From assembly GCA_009927275.1 (NCBI GenBank), contig RFNG01000119.1, forward strand, positions 1 through 47,779: DNA of 47,779 nucleotides, read 5' to 3'. The translations under genes were made by a program, and so were the position numbers. Source of the stretch: Sphingobacteriia bacterium. Its GTDB lineage: Bacteria; Bacteroidota; Bacteroidia; B-17B0; Aurantibacillaceae. Below the pieces are notes generated by a model that was not told where the DNA came from, made no database searches, and was given only the letters and a program-made list of their open reading frames with translations. Below, piece after piece: positions 1 through 9,368 of this stretch; position 1 is the stretch's first letter; each line of letters begins with the position of its first letter.

Positions 1-31
1 AAAAGCTAAAGGTAAAACCGAAAAAGTATAA
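1..31 (+). CDS. 3' end of an upstream gene, probably fusA (elongation factor G)
   Basis: An open frame enters from the left edge and ends in TAA at 29-31. The last nine residues are Lys-rich (KAKGKTEKV). Only this tail is visible, so identity rests on context: in Bacteroidota fusA usually precedes rpsJ. Another gene cannot be excluded. Confidence 0.4.
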   Translation, partial: KAKGKTEKV

Positions 32-54
32 CATAATAAAAATATACGTTCTTT

Positions 55-360
55 ATGAGTCAACGCATCCGCATCAAATTAAAATCTTACGATTACAACC
101 TTGTAGACAAATCGGCTGAAAAAATTGTAAAAACAGTTAAAGCTACCGGTGCAGTAGTTAACGGTCCAATACCCTTACCTACCAGCAAACGTATTTTTAC
201 TGTTTTAAAATCGCCGCATGTAAATAAAAAGGCACGTGATCAATATCAGCTTTGTGATTATAAGCGTTTATTAGATATTTATTCATCATCATCTAAAACC
301 GTTGATGCACTTATGAAATTAGAATTACCTAGTGGTGTGGAGGTAGAAATTAAAGTTTAG
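55..360 (+). CDS. rpsJ: 30S ribosomal protein S10
   Basis: S10 is a 30S head protein and, as NusE, part of transcription antitermination complexes. The 101-aa product has the family length and features: an [11 protein letters not shown] start, a GPIPLPT loop near residue 38 and [11 protein letters not shown] near residue 53. It is the first complete gene of the S10-spc-alpha operon, 23 nt after the preceding stop. There is no Shine-Dalgarno site; the leader is A/T-rich. A 41-nt A/T-rich gap separates it from rplC. Confidence 0.97.
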   Translation: MSQRIRIKLKSYDYNLVDKSAEKIVKTVKATGAVVNGPIPLPTSKRIFTVLKSPHVNKKARDQYQLCDYKRLLDIYSSSSKTVDALMKLELPSGVEVEIKV

Positions 361-401
361 ATTTAAATAACATTAAAATATAAATTAAATACAATAAAAA
401 C

Positions 402-1025
402 ATGTCAGGATTAATTGGTAAAAAAATAGGAATGACCAGCTTTTTCGATGCCACTGGAGCATATGTTCCATGCACAATAATTGAAGCGGGTCCTTGTGTT
501 GTTACGCAAGTAAAAACCAATGACAAAGAAGGTTATAATGCATTGCAATTAGCCTTTGATGAACGTAAAGAAAAGCATACGTCCAATGCCATGAAAGGTC
601 ATTTTGACCGTTCAAAAACCACACCAAAGCGTAAACTTGTAGAGTTTCGTCAGTTTGAGGCAGAACATAAACTAGGTGATGTATTAACGGTGTCCGTATT
701 TGCTGAAGGTGATTTTGTTAACGTTGTTGGCACCAGCAAAGGTCGCGGCTTTCAGGGTGTTGTAAAACGCCACGGATTTAGTGGTGTTGGACATGCCAAC
801 AAATCACATGGACAGCATGATCGTGAGCGCGCCCCTGGTTCATTAGGAGCTTCATCAGATCCTGCAAGGGTTATGAAGGGTATGCGTATGGCCGGACGCA
901 TGGGTGGAAATCGTAAAAAAATTCAAAATTTAACTATTGTAAAAATTATGCCAGAACAAAATGTGGTTCTGGTTAAAGGTTCGGTTCCCGGATCAAATGG
1001 TTCTTACGTAATCTTAGAAAAATAG
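402..1025 (+). CDS. rplC: 50S ribosomal protein L3
   Basis: L3 binds 23S rRNA near the peptidyl-transferase centre. The 207-aa product opens with [13 protein letters not shown], and the conserved loop [20 protein letters not shown] starts near residue 130. The glycine- and basic-rich part that follows ([12 protein letters not shown]) is typical. One nucleotide separates its stop from rplD, so coupled translation is likely. Confidence 0.97.
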   Translation: MSGLIGKKIGMTSFFDATGAYVPCTIIEAGPCVVTQVKTNDKEGYNALQLAFDERKEKHTSNAMKGHFDRSKTTPKRKLVEFRQFEAEHKLGDVLTVSVFAEGDFVNVVGTSKGRGFQGVVKRHGFSGVGHANKSHGQHDRERAPGSLGASSDPARVMKGMRMAGRMGGNRKKIQNLTIVKIMPEQNVVLVKGSVPGSNGSYVILEK

Positions 1026-1026
1026 T

Positions 1027-1656
1027 ATGCAACTCGACGTATATTCAATAAGTGGTAAAAAAACAAGTAAAAAGCTTGATTTACCTGAATCGATATTTAA
1101 TGCAGAACCAAACGACCATTGTGTTTACTTAGATGTAAAGCAACATCTTGCCAACCGTCGCCAGGGAACTCACAAATCTAAAGAGCGTGCCGAAATTGCA
1201 CGTACTACTAAAAAATTAAAGCGCCAAAAAGGTACTGGTGGTGCTCGCGCAGGTTCAATGAAATCGCCTCTATTTATTGGTGGCGGTCGTGTATTTGGTC
1301 CAAAACCTCGTGATTATTCATTTAAAATTAATAAGAAAGTTAAAACCTTGGCACGCGTTTCTGCTTTAAGTTACAAAGCAAAAGATAATGCCATAGTTTT
1401 AATTGAAGATTTTAATATGGAGCAGCCTAAAACCAAACAGTACCTCGACATTATGTCAAACTTGAAACTGGATGGTAAAAAAACACTTATGGTTTTAGGG
1501 TCTTTAAATGCTAATATTTACAAGTCTTCACGCAATATAAGCAGCGCAAAAGTTGTAAATGCCAGTGATTTAAGTACATACGATATTTTAAATGCCGAAA
1601 ATTTAATTTTGGCTGAAAGTTCAGTTAAAGTTATAGAAACCCTTTTAAGTAAATAA
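1027..1656 (+). CDS. rplD: 50S ribosomal protein L4
   Basis: L4 is an early 23S-binding protein whose extended loop lines the exit tunnel. The 209-aa product has the basic loop with [12 protein letters not shown] near residues 68-79 and [13 protein letters not shown] following, which identify L4. In E. coli L4 represses the S10 operon; whether that holds here cannot be seen. Two nt separate it from rplW. Confidence 0.96.
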   Translation: MQLDVYSISGKKTSKKLDLPESIFNAEPNDHCVYLDVKQHLANRRQGTHKSKERAEIARTTKKLKRQKGTGGARAGSMKSPLFIGGGRVFGPKPRDYSFKINKKVKTLARVSALSYKAKDNAIVLIEDFNMEQPKTKQYLDIMSNLKLDGKKTLMVLGSLNANIYKSSRNISSAKVVNASDLSTYDILNAENLILAESSVKVIETLLSK

Positions 1657-1658
1657 GT

Positions 1659-1949
1659 ATGGATATTTTAATTAAACCAATAATTACTGAAAAACTAACT
1701 GCTCAGGCAGATGCCTTAAACCGCTATGGTTTTTTAGTTGATCGTCGTGCCAATAAACTTGAAATTAAAGCGGCGGTTGAGCAAATGTATAAGGTTAAGG
1801 TTGCATCTGTAAACACCCAACAATATGTCGGAAAGGTGAAATCTCGCAATACAACCCAAGGCCTTGCCATTGGTAGGGTTAACCGCACCAAACGTGCCTT
1901 TGTAACGCTAAAAGACGGAGATAAAATTGATTTTTACGCCAGTGTATAA
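1659..1949 (+). CDS. rplW: 50S ribosomal protein L23
   Basis: L23 sits at the tunnel exit and is a docking site for trigger factor and SRP in other bacteria. The 96-aa product shows [10 protein letters not shown] at residues 5-14 and the [14 protein letters not shown] segment near residues 40-53. Length and place between L4 and L2 fit. An 11-nt gap precedes rplB. Confidence 0.95.
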   Translation: MDILIKPIITEKLTAQADALNRYGFLVDRRANKLEIKAAVEQMYKVKVASVNTQQYVGKVKSRNTTQGLAIGRVNRTKRAFVTLKDGDKIDFYASV

Positions 1950-1960
1950 AACTATTTAAT

Positions 1961-2785
1961 ATGGGATTACGCAAATACAGACCACTAACACCAAGTTTAC
2001 GATACAAGCTTACTTCAGATTTTTCTGAAATTACAGCCAGTAAGCCTGAGAAAAGTTTAATTTCAAAACAAAAGTCATCTGGAGGGCGAAACAACTCCGG
2101 TAAAATGACCATGCGCTACATTGGCGGAGGTCATAAACGTGTACTACGTGACATAGATTTTAAACGTGATAAAGACGGTATACCCGCTACGGTTAAAACC
2201 ATTGAATACGATCCAAATCGCTCGGCACGAATTGCCCTTTTAAATTATAAAGATGGTGAAAAGCGATATATTATCGCACCTCAAGGATTAAAGGTGGGTC
2301 AAACCCTTGTTTCTGGAAAACAATCCCCACCCGAAATTGGTAATACCTTGTTTTTATCTGAAATTCCTTTAGGAACTGTAATTCACAATATTGAGCTTCG
2401 TCCGGGTCAGGGCGCTGTAATGGCCCGCAGTGCAGGATCCTATGCGCAACTTTCTGCACGTGAAGGTAAATATGCAGTACTTAAAATGCCTTCTGGTGAA
2501 GTACGTATGATTTTAATTACCTGCAAAGCAACAGTTGGCGCAGTTTCAAACCCAGATCATAATTTAGAAGTACACGGAAAAGCAGGCCGTAAACGTTGGC
2601 TTGGTGTGCGTCCGCGTACCCGTGCTGTAGCCATGAACCCCGTTGATCATCCTATGGGTGGTGGTGAAGGACGTGCTTCTGGAGGTCATCCAAGATCCAG
2701 AAAAGGAATTCCTGCTAAAGGCTTTAAAACCCGTTATAAGTCAAAATCATCAAATAAACATATAATTGAACGTAGAAAAAAATAA
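1961..2785 (+). CDS. rplB: 50S ribosomal protein L2
   Basis: L2 is a large peptidyl-transferase-centre protein needed for subunit association. The 274-aa product starts [14 protein letters not shown], carries [19 protein letters not shown] near residue 42, and ends with the conserved [20 protein letters not shown] block around residues 226-245, whose His is functionally important in the family. The following 52-nt gap to rpsS holds a small inverted repeat. Confidence 0.97.
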   Translation: MGLRKYRPLTPSLRYKLTSDFSEITASKPEKSLISKQKSSGGRNNSGKMTMRYIGGGHKRVLRDIDFKRDKDGIPATVKTIEYDPNRSARIALLNYKDGEKRYIIAPQGLKVGQTLVSGKQSPPEIGNTLFLSEIPLGTVIHNIELRPGQGAVMARSAGSYAQLSAREGKYAVLKMPSGEVRMILITCKATVGAVSNPDHNLEVHGKAGRKRWLGVRPRTRAVAMNPVDHPMGGGEGRASGGHPRSRKGIPAKGFKTRYKSKSSNKHIIERRKK

Positions 2786-2805
2786 GTATAAAACATGTTT
2801 AATGG

Positions 2806-2820
2806 TTTGCAATAAGCAAA
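2806..2820 (+). other. Small inverted repeat in rplB-rpsS gap
   Basis: TTTGC and GCAAA are separated by AATAA, a 5-bp stem in a 52-nt intergenic stretch of an otherwise tight operon. There is no U tract, so it is not a terminator. It may be an RNA processing or stability element, or chance. Confidence 0.3.
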
Positions 2821-2837
2821 TTTCAAAACTCTAAACT

Positions 2838-3107
2838 ATGGCAAGATCACTAAAAAAAGGTCCGTTTATAGACCACAATCTTGAAGGCAAGGTTGAAAAA
2901 ATGAACCAGAGCGGCAAAAAATCCGCAATTAAAACATGGGCACGTCGCTCAACTATTCCACCAGAATTTGTAGGGCATACGTTTGCAGTACATAACGGAA
3001 GCAAGTTTATTCCAGTATATGTAACGGAAAACATGGTAGGGCACAAATTGGGAGAATTTGCCCCCACACGTATTTTTAAAGGTCATGCCGGTCATAATAA
3101 AAAATAA
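2838..3107 (+). CDS. rpsS: 30S ribosomal protein S19
   Basis: S19 lies in the 30S head, contacts S13 and helps tRNA binding. The 89-aa product has the signature start [12 protein letters not shown] and the central [21 protein letters not shown] block, ending in [18 protein letters not shown]. It has the expected length and is followed 5 nt later by rplV. Confidence 0.97.
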   Translation: MARSLKKGPFIDHNLEGKVEKMNQSGKKSAIKTWARRSTIPPEFVGHTFAVHNGSKFIPVYVTENMVGHKLGEFAPTRIFKGHAGHNKK

Positions 3108-3112
3108 GGGAT

Positions 3113-3514
3113 ATGGGAAAGAGAAAACGAATTGTCGCTGATCAGCGTAAAGAGCAAAATAAAAGTACCTATTTTGCAAAACTTAATAATTGTCCAACAT
3201 CGCCACGTAAAATGCGTCAGGTTGCAGATTTGGTTCGCGGTATGGATGCGTTTCAGGCATTGAATATTCTAAAATTTAATACCCGTGAGGCATCTGGCCG
3301 ACTTGAAAAACTATTAAAATCTGCTATTGCCAATTATGAGCAAAAAACACAGGCGCGTGCAGACGAAGGTCAACTGTTTGTAAAAGAAATTAAAGTTGAC
3401 AGTGCACTTATGATGAAACGCCTTCGCACCGCTCCGCAGGGTAGAGGATACCGTATTCGCAAACGCTCAAATCATGTTACATTAGTTTTAGATACCAAAA
3501 CAGATAACGCATAA
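3113..3514 (+). CDS. rplV: 50S ribosomal protein L22
   Basis: L22 extends a beta-hairpin into the exit tunnel. The 133-aa product has an N-terminal extension ([17 protein letters not shown]) of the kind seen in Bacteroidota L22, then [17 protein letters not shown] near residue 27 and the hairpin with [18 protein letters not shown] near residue 103. It lies between S19 and S3. Confidence 0.96.
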   Translation: MGKRKRIVADQRKEQNKSTYFAKLNNCPTSPRKMRQVADLVRGMDAFQALNILKFNTREASGRLEKLLKSAIANYEQKTQARADEGQLFVKEIKVDSALMMKRLRTAPQGRGYRIRKRSNHVTLVLDTKTDNA

Positions 3515-3518
3515 CAAC

Positions 3519-4256
3519 ATGGGACAAAAATCAAATCCAATAGGACTTCGTTTAGGTGTAATAAAAGGCTGGGACTCTAACTGGTTCGGCGGTCGTCATT
3601 ATGCAGATAAATTATTAGAAGATAACCAAATTCGCAGTTATGTAAAAGCGCGTTTACCAAAAGGAAGTATCTCAAAAATTGTAATTGAACGCACATTAAA
3701 ACTAATTACAGTTACAATAAATACAGCTCGTCCTGGAATTATTATAGGAAAAGGTGGTAAGGAGGTAGATAAACTTAAAGAAGAATTAAAAGCACTTACT
3801 TCAAAGGAAGTACAGATTAATATTTTAGAAATTAAACGGCCCGAATTGGATGCACGTCTTGTTGCAGACAGTATTGCACGTCAAATTGAGGGACGTATCT
3901 CCTTTCGTCGTGCAGCTAAAATGAGTATGGCCAGTACCATGCGTCTTGGGGCCGAGGGAATAAAAATTAAAGTTTCCGGCCGTTTAGGAGGCGCGGAAAT
4001 GGCGCGTACCGAGGGCTACAAAGAGGGGCGTACTCCATTACATACGCTTCGCGCCGATATAGATTATGCGGTTGCCGAAGCGCATACCTCATACGGTCGT
4101 ATTGGCGTTAAAGTATGGATATGCCGGGGTGAAGTATTTGGAAAACGTGATTTAAGTCCAAATGCCGGATTATTAAAAGAACGTAGTTCTGGCGTTGAAC
4201 GTCGCGAAGAACGCGCTAAATCGCAAAAAAAACGTATACGTAAAGACGAACAATAA
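3519..4256 (+). CDS. rpsC: 30S ribosomal protein S3
   Basis: S3 is a 30S head protein at the mRNA entry site. The 245-aa product begins [13 protein letters not shown]; the KH RNA-binding domain has [19 protein letters not shown] near residues 72-90; the C-terminal domain carries [17 protein letters not shown]. The C-terminus is strongly basic with many Arg and Lys. Spacing is 4 nt to rplV and 10 nt to rplP. Confidence 0.97.
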   Translation: MGQKSNPIGLRLGVIKGWDSNWFGGRHYADKLLEDNQIRSYVKARLPKGSISKIVIERTLKLITVTINTARPGIIIGKGGKEVDKLKEELKALTSKEVQINILEIKRPELDARLVADSIARQIEGRISFRRAAKMSMASTMRLGAEGIKIKVSGRLGGAEMARTEGYKEGRTPLHTLRADIDYAVAEAHTSYGRIGVKVWICRGEVFGKRDLSPNAGLLKERSSGVERREERAKSQKKRIRKDEQ

Positions 4257-4266
4257 TTTTTGAATT

Positions 4267-4689
4267 ATGCTACAACCAAAACGATCGAAATTCAGAAAAT
4301 CGCATAAAATGTGTATTAAAGGGGATGCCAAGCGGGGCTACGAACTTGCGTTTGGCTCTTTTGGAATTAAGGCTATGGATGAGTGTCGTATGACGGCTCG
4401 CCAGCTTGAGGCAGCGCGTGTTGCCATTACCCGCTTCATGAAACGTGAAGGGCAAGTATGGATTCGCGTATTTCCAGACCGTCCCGTAACTGCTAAACCT
4501 GCAGAGGTTCGTATGGGTAAGGGAAAAGGTGCCCCTGAATATTGGATGGCTCCTGTAAAACGTGGACGTATTATTTTTGAAGCGGAAGGTGTTCCTTTAG
4601 CAGTAGCTAAAGAAGCCTTACGTTTGGCAGCTCAAAAATTACCAATTGTAACAAAATTTGTCGTGCGTCGCGACTATGTTGAATCGTAA
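4267..4689 (+). CDS. rplP: 50S ribosomal protein L16
   Basis: L16 organises the tRNA acceptor-stem site of the 50S subunit. The 140-aa product starts [14 protein letters not shown] and includes [20 protein letters not shown] near residues 69-88, with the Arg that is hydroxylated in some bacteria in this stretch. A 48-nt gap with a strong inverted repeat follows, unusual for this operon. Confidence 0.96.
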   Translation: MLQPKRSKFRKSHKMCIKGDAKRGYELAFGSFGIKAMDECRMTARQLEAARVAITRFMKREGQVWIRVFPDRPVTAKPAEVRMGKGKGAPEYWMAPVKRGRIIFEAEGVPLAVAKEALRLAAQKLPIVTKFVVRRDYVES

Positions 4690-4698
4690 ATACTAACC

Positions 4699-4721
4699 TT
4701 AATCAACCGTTACTTGATTAA
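4699..4721 (+). other. Perfect 8-bp inverted repeat between rplP and rpmC
   Basis: TTAATCAA (4699-4706) and TTGATTAA (4714-4721) flank the loop CCGTTAC. The hairpin is A/T-rich and lacks a T tract, so it is unlikely to terminate. It sits 16 nt before the rpmC start in a 48-nt gap. Possible roles are RNA processing, partial attenuation or protein binding; none is shown. Confidence 0.5.
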
Positions 4722-4737
4722 TTAGAAAAATAAAACA

Positions 4738-4935
4738 ATGGCAAAAGAAAACTACAGCGGATTATCAGAACAGGAATTGCGTGACCGGATTCATCAAGAG
4801 CAAGCGCTTTTGATAAAAATGAATCTCAATCATACGGTTTCTCCAATTGAAAATCCATCTAAAATCAGAACTACGCGTCGTCTTATTGCACAACTGCAAA
4901 CGGCACTTACGGCTGTAAAACAAAAAAACAAGTAA
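4738..4935 (+). CDS. rpmC: 50S ribosomal protein L29
   Basis: L29 lies next to L23 at the tunnel exit. The 65-aa product has the family pattern: GLSEQELRDRIHQEQ near the start, NPSKIRTTRRLIAQLQT near residue 40, and a short Lys-rich end. Its start follows the inverted repeat at 4699-4721. The stop is 6 nt before rpsQ. Confidence 0.94.
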   Translation: MAKENYSGLSEQELRDRIHQEQALLIKMNLNHTVSPIENPSKIRTTRRLIAQLQTALTAVKQKNK

Positions 4936-4941
4936 AGGATT

Positions 4942-5196
4942 ATGGAACGTAATTTAAGAAAAGAGAAAATCGGAGTTGTTAAAAGCAACAAAATGGACAA
5001 AAGTATTGTGGTTGCGGTAATGCGTAAAGTAAAGCATCCCAAATACGGAAAGTTTGTTAACAAAACCAGCACTTTTGTGGCACACGATGAAAAAAACGAG
5101 TGCAGTATAGGGGACACTGTAAAAATTGCGGAAACCCGTCCTCTTAGCAAAACAAAAAACTGGAGATTGGTTGAAATAGTAGAAAAAGTTAAATAA
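4942..5196 (+). CDS. rpsQ: 30S ribosomal protein S17
   Basis: S17 is a primary 16S-binding protein with an OB fold. The 84-aa product begins [24 protein letters not shown] and has [19 protein letters not shown] near residue 33 and [18 protein letters not shown] near residue 53, all typical. Eighteen nt separate it from rplN. Confidence 0.96.
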   Translation: MERNLRKEKIGVVKSNKMDKSIVVAVMRKVKHPKYGKFVNKTSTFVAHDEKNECSIGDTVKIAETRPLSKTKNWRLVEIVEKVK

Positions 5197-5214
5197 GCCC
5201 TAAAACACGGACCT

Positions 5215-5583
5215 ATGATACAAAATGAATCCCGCCTAAATGTTGCGGACAATAGTGGAGCCAAAGAAGTTTTGGTAATACGTTTACTGGGAGGAACACG
5301 CAAGCGTTATGCCCGAATAGGAGATAAGGTAGTAGTTACTGTTAAGCATGCATTACCCAGTGGAAATATTAAAAAAGGCACTGTAAGCAAAGCGGTAATT
5401 GTTAGAACAAAAAAAGAAATAAGCCGTGCCGATGGATCCTATATTCGGTTTGATGATAATGCCGTGGTATTATTAAATGCAACGGATGAAATGCGCGGCA
5501 CTCGTATTTTTGGTCCCGTTGCTCGTGAATTACGTGATAAACAGTTTATGAAAATTATTTCATTGGCACCCGAAGTGCTATAA
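5215..5583 (+). CDS. rplN: 50S ribosomal protein L14
   Basis: L14 forms an intersubunit bridge with 16S rRNA and is the binding site of the silencing factor RsfS in other bacteria. The 122-aa product is full length with [22 protein letters not shown] at the start and [13 protein letters not shown] near residue 95. It is the first gene of the spc part of the operon. Confidence 0.97.
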   Translation: MIQNESRLNVADNSGAKEVLVIRLLGGTRKRYARIGDKVVVTVKHALPSGNIKKGTVSKAVIVRTKKEISRADGSYIRFDDNAVVLLNATDEMRGTRIFGPVARELRDKQFMKIISLAPEVL

Positions 5584-5587
5584 TTAC

Positions 5588-5911
5588 ATGCGTATGTCAA
5601 AAATTAAATTAAAAAAAGGAGATTTAGTACAAGTGATCAGCGGTGAATCACGCGGTCAAAAAGGTAAAATACTTTCGATTGATACCGCTAAATACCGCGC
5701 TATTGTTGAAGGTGTAAATATGGTTAGTAAAAGTGAAAAACCTAACGCTAAAAACACAAATGGCGGAATTGTTAAAAAAGAAGGTTCTATTCACCTTTCA
5801 AATCTGATGATTGTTATTGATAATAAAACAGCACGTATTGGTCGCGTTTTAGATGAAAAATCAAACCGCATGGAACGTGTTTTTAAAACCAAAAAGGAGG
5901 CAAGTAAATAA
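5588..5911 (+). CDS. rplX: 50S ribosomal protein L24
   Basis: L24 is an assembly initiator of the 50S subunit. The 107-aa product carries a KOW motif early ([19 protein letters not shown], from residue 10) and [16 protein letters not shown] near residue 59. Two starts are possible, ATG at 5588 and ATG at 5594; the second gives a shorter N-terminus. Its TAA overlaps the rplE ATG by one base (TAATG). Confidence 0.94.
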   Translation: MRMSKIKLKKGDLVQVISGESRGQKGKILSIDTAKYRAIVEGVNMVSKSEKPNAKNTNGGIVKKEGSIHLSNLMIVIDNKTARIGRVLDEKSNRMERVFKTKKEASK

Positions 5912-6471
5912 TGGCTGCAACATACCAACCCCGTCTTAAGCAAAAATACCGTACAGAGGTAATCCCTGCGCTGCAAAAAAAGTTTTCATACGGATCGTCT
6001 ATGCAAGTTCCTAAACTTCAAAAAATTTGCATAAACCAAGGTATTGGCGATGCGGTTTCGGATAAAAAATTAATTGAATCGGCCGTTAAGGAAATGACTA
6101 CCATTACAGGTCAAAAAGCAGTGCCAACGTATTCCACTAAGGATATTTCAAATTTTAAATTACGTAAAGGCGTTGCCATTGGCGTCCGTGTAACACTACG
6201 AGGTGATAAAATGTATGAGTTTTTAGATCGTTTAATTGCTTCGGCATTACCCCGAATTCGTGATTTTAAAGGTGTAAACAATAAGGGCTTTGATGGTCAT
6301 GGAAATTACACGCTGGGTGTATCAGAGCAAATTATATTTCCTGAAATTGATATTGATAAAGTAAGTAAAATTCAAGGCATGGATATAACATTTGTTACAA
6401 CAGCTCCAACAGATAACGAAGCTTTTGAATTACTCAGTGAATTTGGTATTCCATTTAAACAAAAAAATTAA
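5911..6471 (+). CDS. rplE: 50S ribosomal protein L5
   Basis: L5 binds 5S rRNA in the central protuberance and contacts P-site tRNA. The 186-aa product has [18 protein letters not shown] near residues 32-49, the conserved [18 protein letters not shown] near residue 92, and a [19 protein letters not shown] segment near residue 144. A purine-rich AAGGAGG lies upstream but belongs to rplX codons. Confidence 0.97.
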   Translation: MAATYQPRLKQKYRTEVIPALQKKFSYGSSMQVPKLQKICINQGIGDAVSDKKLIESAVKEMTTITGQKAVPTYSTKDISNFKLRKGVAIGVRVTLRGDKMYEFLDRLIASALPRIRDFKGVNNKGFDGHGNYTLGVSEQIIFPEIDIDKVSKIQGMDITFVTTAPTDNEAFELLSEFGIPFKQKN

Positions 6472-6479
6472 TAGTAGTT

Positions 6480-6749
6480 ATGGCAAAAGAATCAATGAAG
6501 GCCCGTGAAGTAAAGCGTAAGCGTCTGGTAGACCATTATGCTCAAAAACGGGAAGAATTAAAAAAAGCAGGTGACTATACGGCACTCCAAAAATTGCCTC
6601 GCAATTCTTCTAAAGTGCGTATGCGTAACCGTTGCAAACTAACCGGACGTCCACGTGGTTACATGCGTGATTTTGGAATTAGTCGTGTTACGTTTCGTGA
6701 AATGGTAGTTTTCGGCTTAATCCCGGGACTAACAAAATCCTGTTGGTAA
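6480..6749 (+). CDS. rpsN: 30S ribosomal protein S14, long zinc-free type
   Basis: S14 is a 30S head protein close to S3 and S10. The 89-aa product is the long form without the two CxxC zinc pairs; only two Cys are present. [17 protein letters not shown] and the C-terminal [20 protein letters not shown] are conserved. A 99-nt gap with promoter and hairpin separates it from rpsH. Confidence 0.96.
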   Translation: MAKESMKAREVKRKRLVDHYAQKREELKKAGDYTALQKLPRNSSKVRMRNRCKLTGRPRGYMRDFGISRVTFREMVVFGLIPGLTKSCW

Positions 6750-6751
6750 AA

Positions 6752-6783
6752 TTTGGTTAATACGTAAATTATTCCTAAATTTG
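6752..6783 (+). promoter_or_regulatory. Internal promoter before rpsH
   Basis: TTTG (6752-6755), a 20-nt spacer and TAAATTTG (6776-6783) match the Bacteroidota -33/-7 consensus TTTG / TAnnTTTG fully. It lies in the 99-nt rpsN-rpsH gap, so rpsH and downstream genes may be transcribed separately from the genes before. The expected RNA start is near 6788-6790. Confidence 0.6.
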
Positions 6784-6810
6784 CCGCGCTCTTTATAAAC
6801 GTGAATATAA

Positions 6811-6830
6811 TTATCCGGCTTGCCGGATAA
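6811..6830 (+). promoter_or_regulatory. Perfect palindromic hairpin in the rpsH leader
   Basis: TTATCCGG and CCGGATAA flank the tetraloop CTTG, forming a perfect 20-nt inverted repeat 18 nt before the rpsH ATG. It would lie in the 5' leader made from the promoter at 6752-6783. No T tract follows, so it is not a simple terminator. It could be an autoregulatory protein site (S8 represses spc in E. coli, though at another position), an RNA stabiliser or a DNA operator. Confidence 0.55.
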
Positions 6831-6848
6831 CATATAAACTTAAAAACA

Positions 6849-7247
6849 ATGACAGACACAGTATCCGATTATTTGACTCGCCTTAGAAACGCAATCAAGG
6901 CGAATCATCGAGTGGTAGAGGTTCCAGCCTCCAACCTTAAAAAGCAAATCACCAAAATCCTTTTCGATAAAGGGTATATTTTAAATTATAAATTTGAAAA
7001 CACTGAAAATAAACAGGGTTTAATCAAAATTGCACTAAAATACCATCCCATTACAAAAGTACCCGCTATTCGTACACTTGACCGTGTTTCGAGTCCCGGG
7101 CTTCGCTCGTATGCAGGTGTTAGTGCCATGCCCCGTGTAATGAACGGATTGGGTATAGCCATTATTTCAACATCGCGTGGCGTAATGACTGATAAAGAAG
7201 CTCGCAAGATGAATGTGGGCGGAGAAGTTTTATGTTTTATTTCCTAA
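6849..7247 (+). CDS. rpsH: 30S ribosomal protein S8
   Basis: S8 is a primary binder of 16S helix 21 and the translational repressor of spc in E. coli. The 132-aa product starts MTDTVSDYLTRLRNAIKA, and the C-terminal SRGVMTDKEARKMNVGGEVLCFIS has the typical RNA-binding signature. Unlike its neighbours it has a roughly 60-nt leader with a hairpin and its own promoter. Confidence 0.97.
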   Translation: MTDTVSDYLTRLRNAIKANHRVVEVPASNLKKQITKILFDKGYILNYKFENTENKQGLIKIALKYHPITKVPAIRTLDRVSSPGLRSYAGVSAMPRVMNGLGIAIISTSRGVMTDKEARKMNVGGEVLCFIS

Positions 7248-7263
7248 TTACTACGAATCAATT

Positions 7264-7818
7264 ATGTCAAGGATAGGAAAATCACCGGTAAGCATCCCTA
7301 AAGGGGTTGAAATCCGTAAAGAGGGAAACCTTATTAAGGTAAAAGGCACAAAAGGCGAGTTAAGTCAACATATCGATTCAGATATTACGGTTGATATTCA
7401 ATCGGACAAGGTTGTTCTTAGTCGTCCTACAGATCATAAACGCCACCGTTCTCTGCATGGCTTGTACCGTGCATTGATTGCTAATATGGTTAAAGGCGTT
7501 AGTGAAGGGTATAAATCAGAGCAAGAACTAGTTGGGGTAGGATACCGTGCTGTAAACAAAGGTCAAATTTTGGAATTATCACTTGGGTATTCGCATAACG
7601 TTTCCTTTGAATTACCTAAAGAAATTAAAATTACAACCAGTAACGAAAAAGGTCAAAATCCTAAGGTTATCATGGAATGTGCTGACAAACAGCTTTTAGG
7701 TATGGTGGCTGCTAAAATTCGCAGTTTACGTAAGCCTGAACCTTACAAAGGAAAAGGTATTAAGTTTACCAATGAAGTTTTACGCCGCAAAGCCGGAAAA
7801 TCTGCAGCTAAAAAATAA
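7264..7818 (+). CDS. rplF: 50S ribosomal protein L6
   Basis: L6 lies near the factor-binding site. The product from the ATG at 7264 is 184 aa and starts MSRIGKSPVSIPKGV as expected; the frame is open upstream to 7213 but that part overlaps rpsH and is not L6-like. HRSLHGLYRALIANMVKGVSEG and the C-terminal RKPEPYKGKGIKF are conserved. Confidence 0.97.
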   Translation: MSRIGKSPVSIPKGVEIRKEGNLIKVKGTKGELSQHIDSDITVDIQSDKVVLSRPTDHKRHRSLHGLYRALIANMVKGVSEGYKSEQELVGVGYRAVNKGQILELSLGYSHNVSFELPKEIKITTSNEKGQNPKVIMECADKQLLGMVAAKIRSLRKPEPYKGKGIKFTNEVLRRKAGKSAAKK

Positions 7819-7836
7819 CCGATAGAATACGAAATT

Positions 7837-8193
7837 ATGGCTACATCCAAAGCATCGCGCAGAGATAAGATTAAACAGAAAATACGTAAGCGCATTACAG
7901 GTACCACAGCACGTCCGCGTATGTCCGTATACCGCAGCAATACTGGAATTTATGTTCAGGTTATTGATGACAGTACAGGAAAAACGCTTGTTTCTGTGGG
8001 CTCTAATGATCCTTCTGCAAAAAGCCTGAAGGTTTCAAAAACTGAAATTTCAAAATGGGTTGGGAAACACATTGCTGAAAAATCAAAGGCAGAAGGTATT
8101 ACCAATGTGGTATTTGACCGAAACGGGTACTTATACCATGGACGCGTAAAAGCCCTGGCGGAAGCTGCACGTGAAGCAGGATTAGAATTTTAA
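7837..8193 (+). CDS. rplR: 50S ribosomal protein L18
   Basis: L18 binds 5S rRNA with L5. The 118-aa product has a basic N-terminus ([24 protein letters not shown]) and ends with [23 protein letters not shown], the hallmark C-terminus. It lies between L6 and S5 as usual. Confidence 0.96.
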   Translation: MATSKASRRDKIKQKIRKRITGTTARPRMSVYRSNTGIYVQVIDDSTGKTLVSVGSNDPSAKSLKVSKTEISKWVGKHIAEKSKAEGITNVVFDRNGYLYHGRVKALAEAAREAGLEF

Positions 8194-8207
8194 ACAAGCT
8201 ATTGAAC

Positions 8208-8729
8208 ATGACAACTAAAGATCAATTGAAACGTGTAAAGTCCAGTGATATCGAGCTTAAAGATAAACTGGTTGCCGTACAGCGCGTAACTAAAGTAACT
8301 AAAGGGGGGCGCCATTTTAGTTTTTCAGCCATTGTAGTGGTTGGAAATGAAAAAGGGGTTATTGGACATGGCCTTGGTAAAGCCAATGAGGTAAGCGATG
8401 CTATCAGTAAAGGTATTGAAGATGCTAAAAAAAGTTTAGTTAAAGTACCTGTTTTAAACGGTACTGTACCTCATTTTCAAGAAGGAAAATTTGGTGGTGC
8501 ACGTGTTATTTTAAAGCCTGCATCAAATGGTACCGGTGTAATTGCCGGTGGAGCTATGCGTGCAGTATTAGAAAGTGTTGGCGTAAAAGATGTATTGGCA
8601 AAATCAAAAGGCTCAAGTAATCCGCATAATGTGGTTAAGGCCACAATTGATGCGCTTATGAAAATGCGTGATCCTATTACGGTAGCACAACAACGCGGTA
8701 TTAAACTTGAAAATGTATTTAACGGATAA
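8208..8729 (+). CDS. rpsE: 30S ribosomal protein S5
   Basis: S5 is a 30S body protein important for decoding accuracy and mRNA unwinding. I start at the ATG at 8208 ([11 protein letters not shown], 173 aa) rather than the in-frame TTG at 8202. Conserved blocks are [20 protein letters not shown] near residue 29, [14 protein letters not shown], and [20 protein letters not shown] near residue 110. Confidence 0.96.
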   Translation: MTTKDQLKRVKSSDIELKDKLVAVQRVTKVTKGGRHFSFSAIVVVGNEKGVIGHGLGKANEVSDAISKGIEDAKKSLVKVPVLNGTVPHFQEGKFGGARVILKPASNGTGVIAGGAMRAVLESVGVKDVLAKSKGSSNPHNVVKATIDALMKMRDPITVAQQRGIKLENVFNG

Positions 8730-8731
8730 GT

Positions 8732-8914
8732 ATGACTAAAGTTCGCATCACTCTGGTTAAAAGCCTTGCTAAACGTAGCCCACAACAGCGTGCTACAGTA
8801 AAAGCACTTGGTTTAGGTAAAACCAATAGCACAGTAGAAAAAGAATTAAGCCCTGCAGTAAACGGCATGATTGCAAAGGTTAAACACTTAATTAAAATGG
8901 ATTCATTATCATAA
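8732..8914 (+). CDS. rpmD: 50S ribosomal protein L30
   Basis: The 60-aa product has the usual bacterial L30 length, with [27 protein letters not shown] at residues 3-29 and a short helical end ([11 protein letters not shown]). Gaps of 2 nt on both sides place it firmly in the rpsE-rpmD-rplO unit. Confidence 0.94.
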   Translation: MTKVRITLVKSLAKRSPQQRATVKALGLGKTNSTVEKELSPAVNGMIAKVKHLIKMDSLS

Positions 8915-8916
8915 TT

Positions 8917-9366
8917 ATGAAACTTCACGACTTACAACCTGCAAGCGGTTCAATACGTAATAATTTCCGAAGAGGCCGTGGCCAAGGTTCAGGCGGTGGT
9001 GGAACGGCAACACGTGGTCACAAAGGTGCGCAGTCCAGATCCGGATACTCCAGCAAACGGGGTTTTGAGGGTGGTCAAATGCCATTACAGCGCCGGTTGC
9101 CCAAGTTTGGTTTTAAAAACATTAACCGTATTGAATACAAAGGCATCAACCTTGATGTTATTCAAAAAATGAGTACAAAAGATCAATCGGGTGTATTAAA
9201 TCCTGATTTTTTTATTAAACATGGTTTGGCAAATAAAAATCAAAAGATTAAAATTTTAGGTCGCGGCACTTTAGAATCTGCGCTTACCATTCAGGCGCAT
9301 GCTTTTACAGCCACTGCTAAAACAGCAATTGAGTCTAAAGGCGGAAAAGCTGAGCAAATCGCATAA
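8917..9366 (+). CDS. rplO: 50S ribosomal protein L15
   Basis: L15 is a late-assembly 50S protein. The 149-aa product starts MKLHDLQPASGSI and has the Arg/Gly-rich RGRGQGSGGGGTATRGHKGAQSR stretch at residues 19-41, then FEGGQMPLQRRLPKFGF. The C-terminal half has the normal IKILGRGTL core. Two nt separate it from secY. Confidence 0.96.
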   Translation: MKLHDLQPASGSIRNNFRRGRGQGSGGGGTATRGHKGAQSRSGYSSKRGFEGGQMPLQRRLPKFGFKNINRIEYKGINLDVIQKMSTKDQSGVLNPDFFIKHGLANKNQKIKILGRGTLESALTIQAHAFTATAKTAIESKGGKAEQIA

Positions 9367-9368
9367 CT

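Noticed and set aside
4830-5303. 157-aa antisense open frame over rpmC-rpsQ-rplN
   Set aside because: It lies fully opposite conserved ribosomal genes and looks like a shadow of their codon pattern.
5892-5913. AAGGAGG before rplE resembling a Shine-Dalgarno site
   Set aside because: The bases encode the conserved-type Lys-rich end of L24, and no other gene here has such a site.
8477-8785. 102-aa antisense open frame over rpsE
   Set aside because: Shadow of rpsE, no recognisable protein features.
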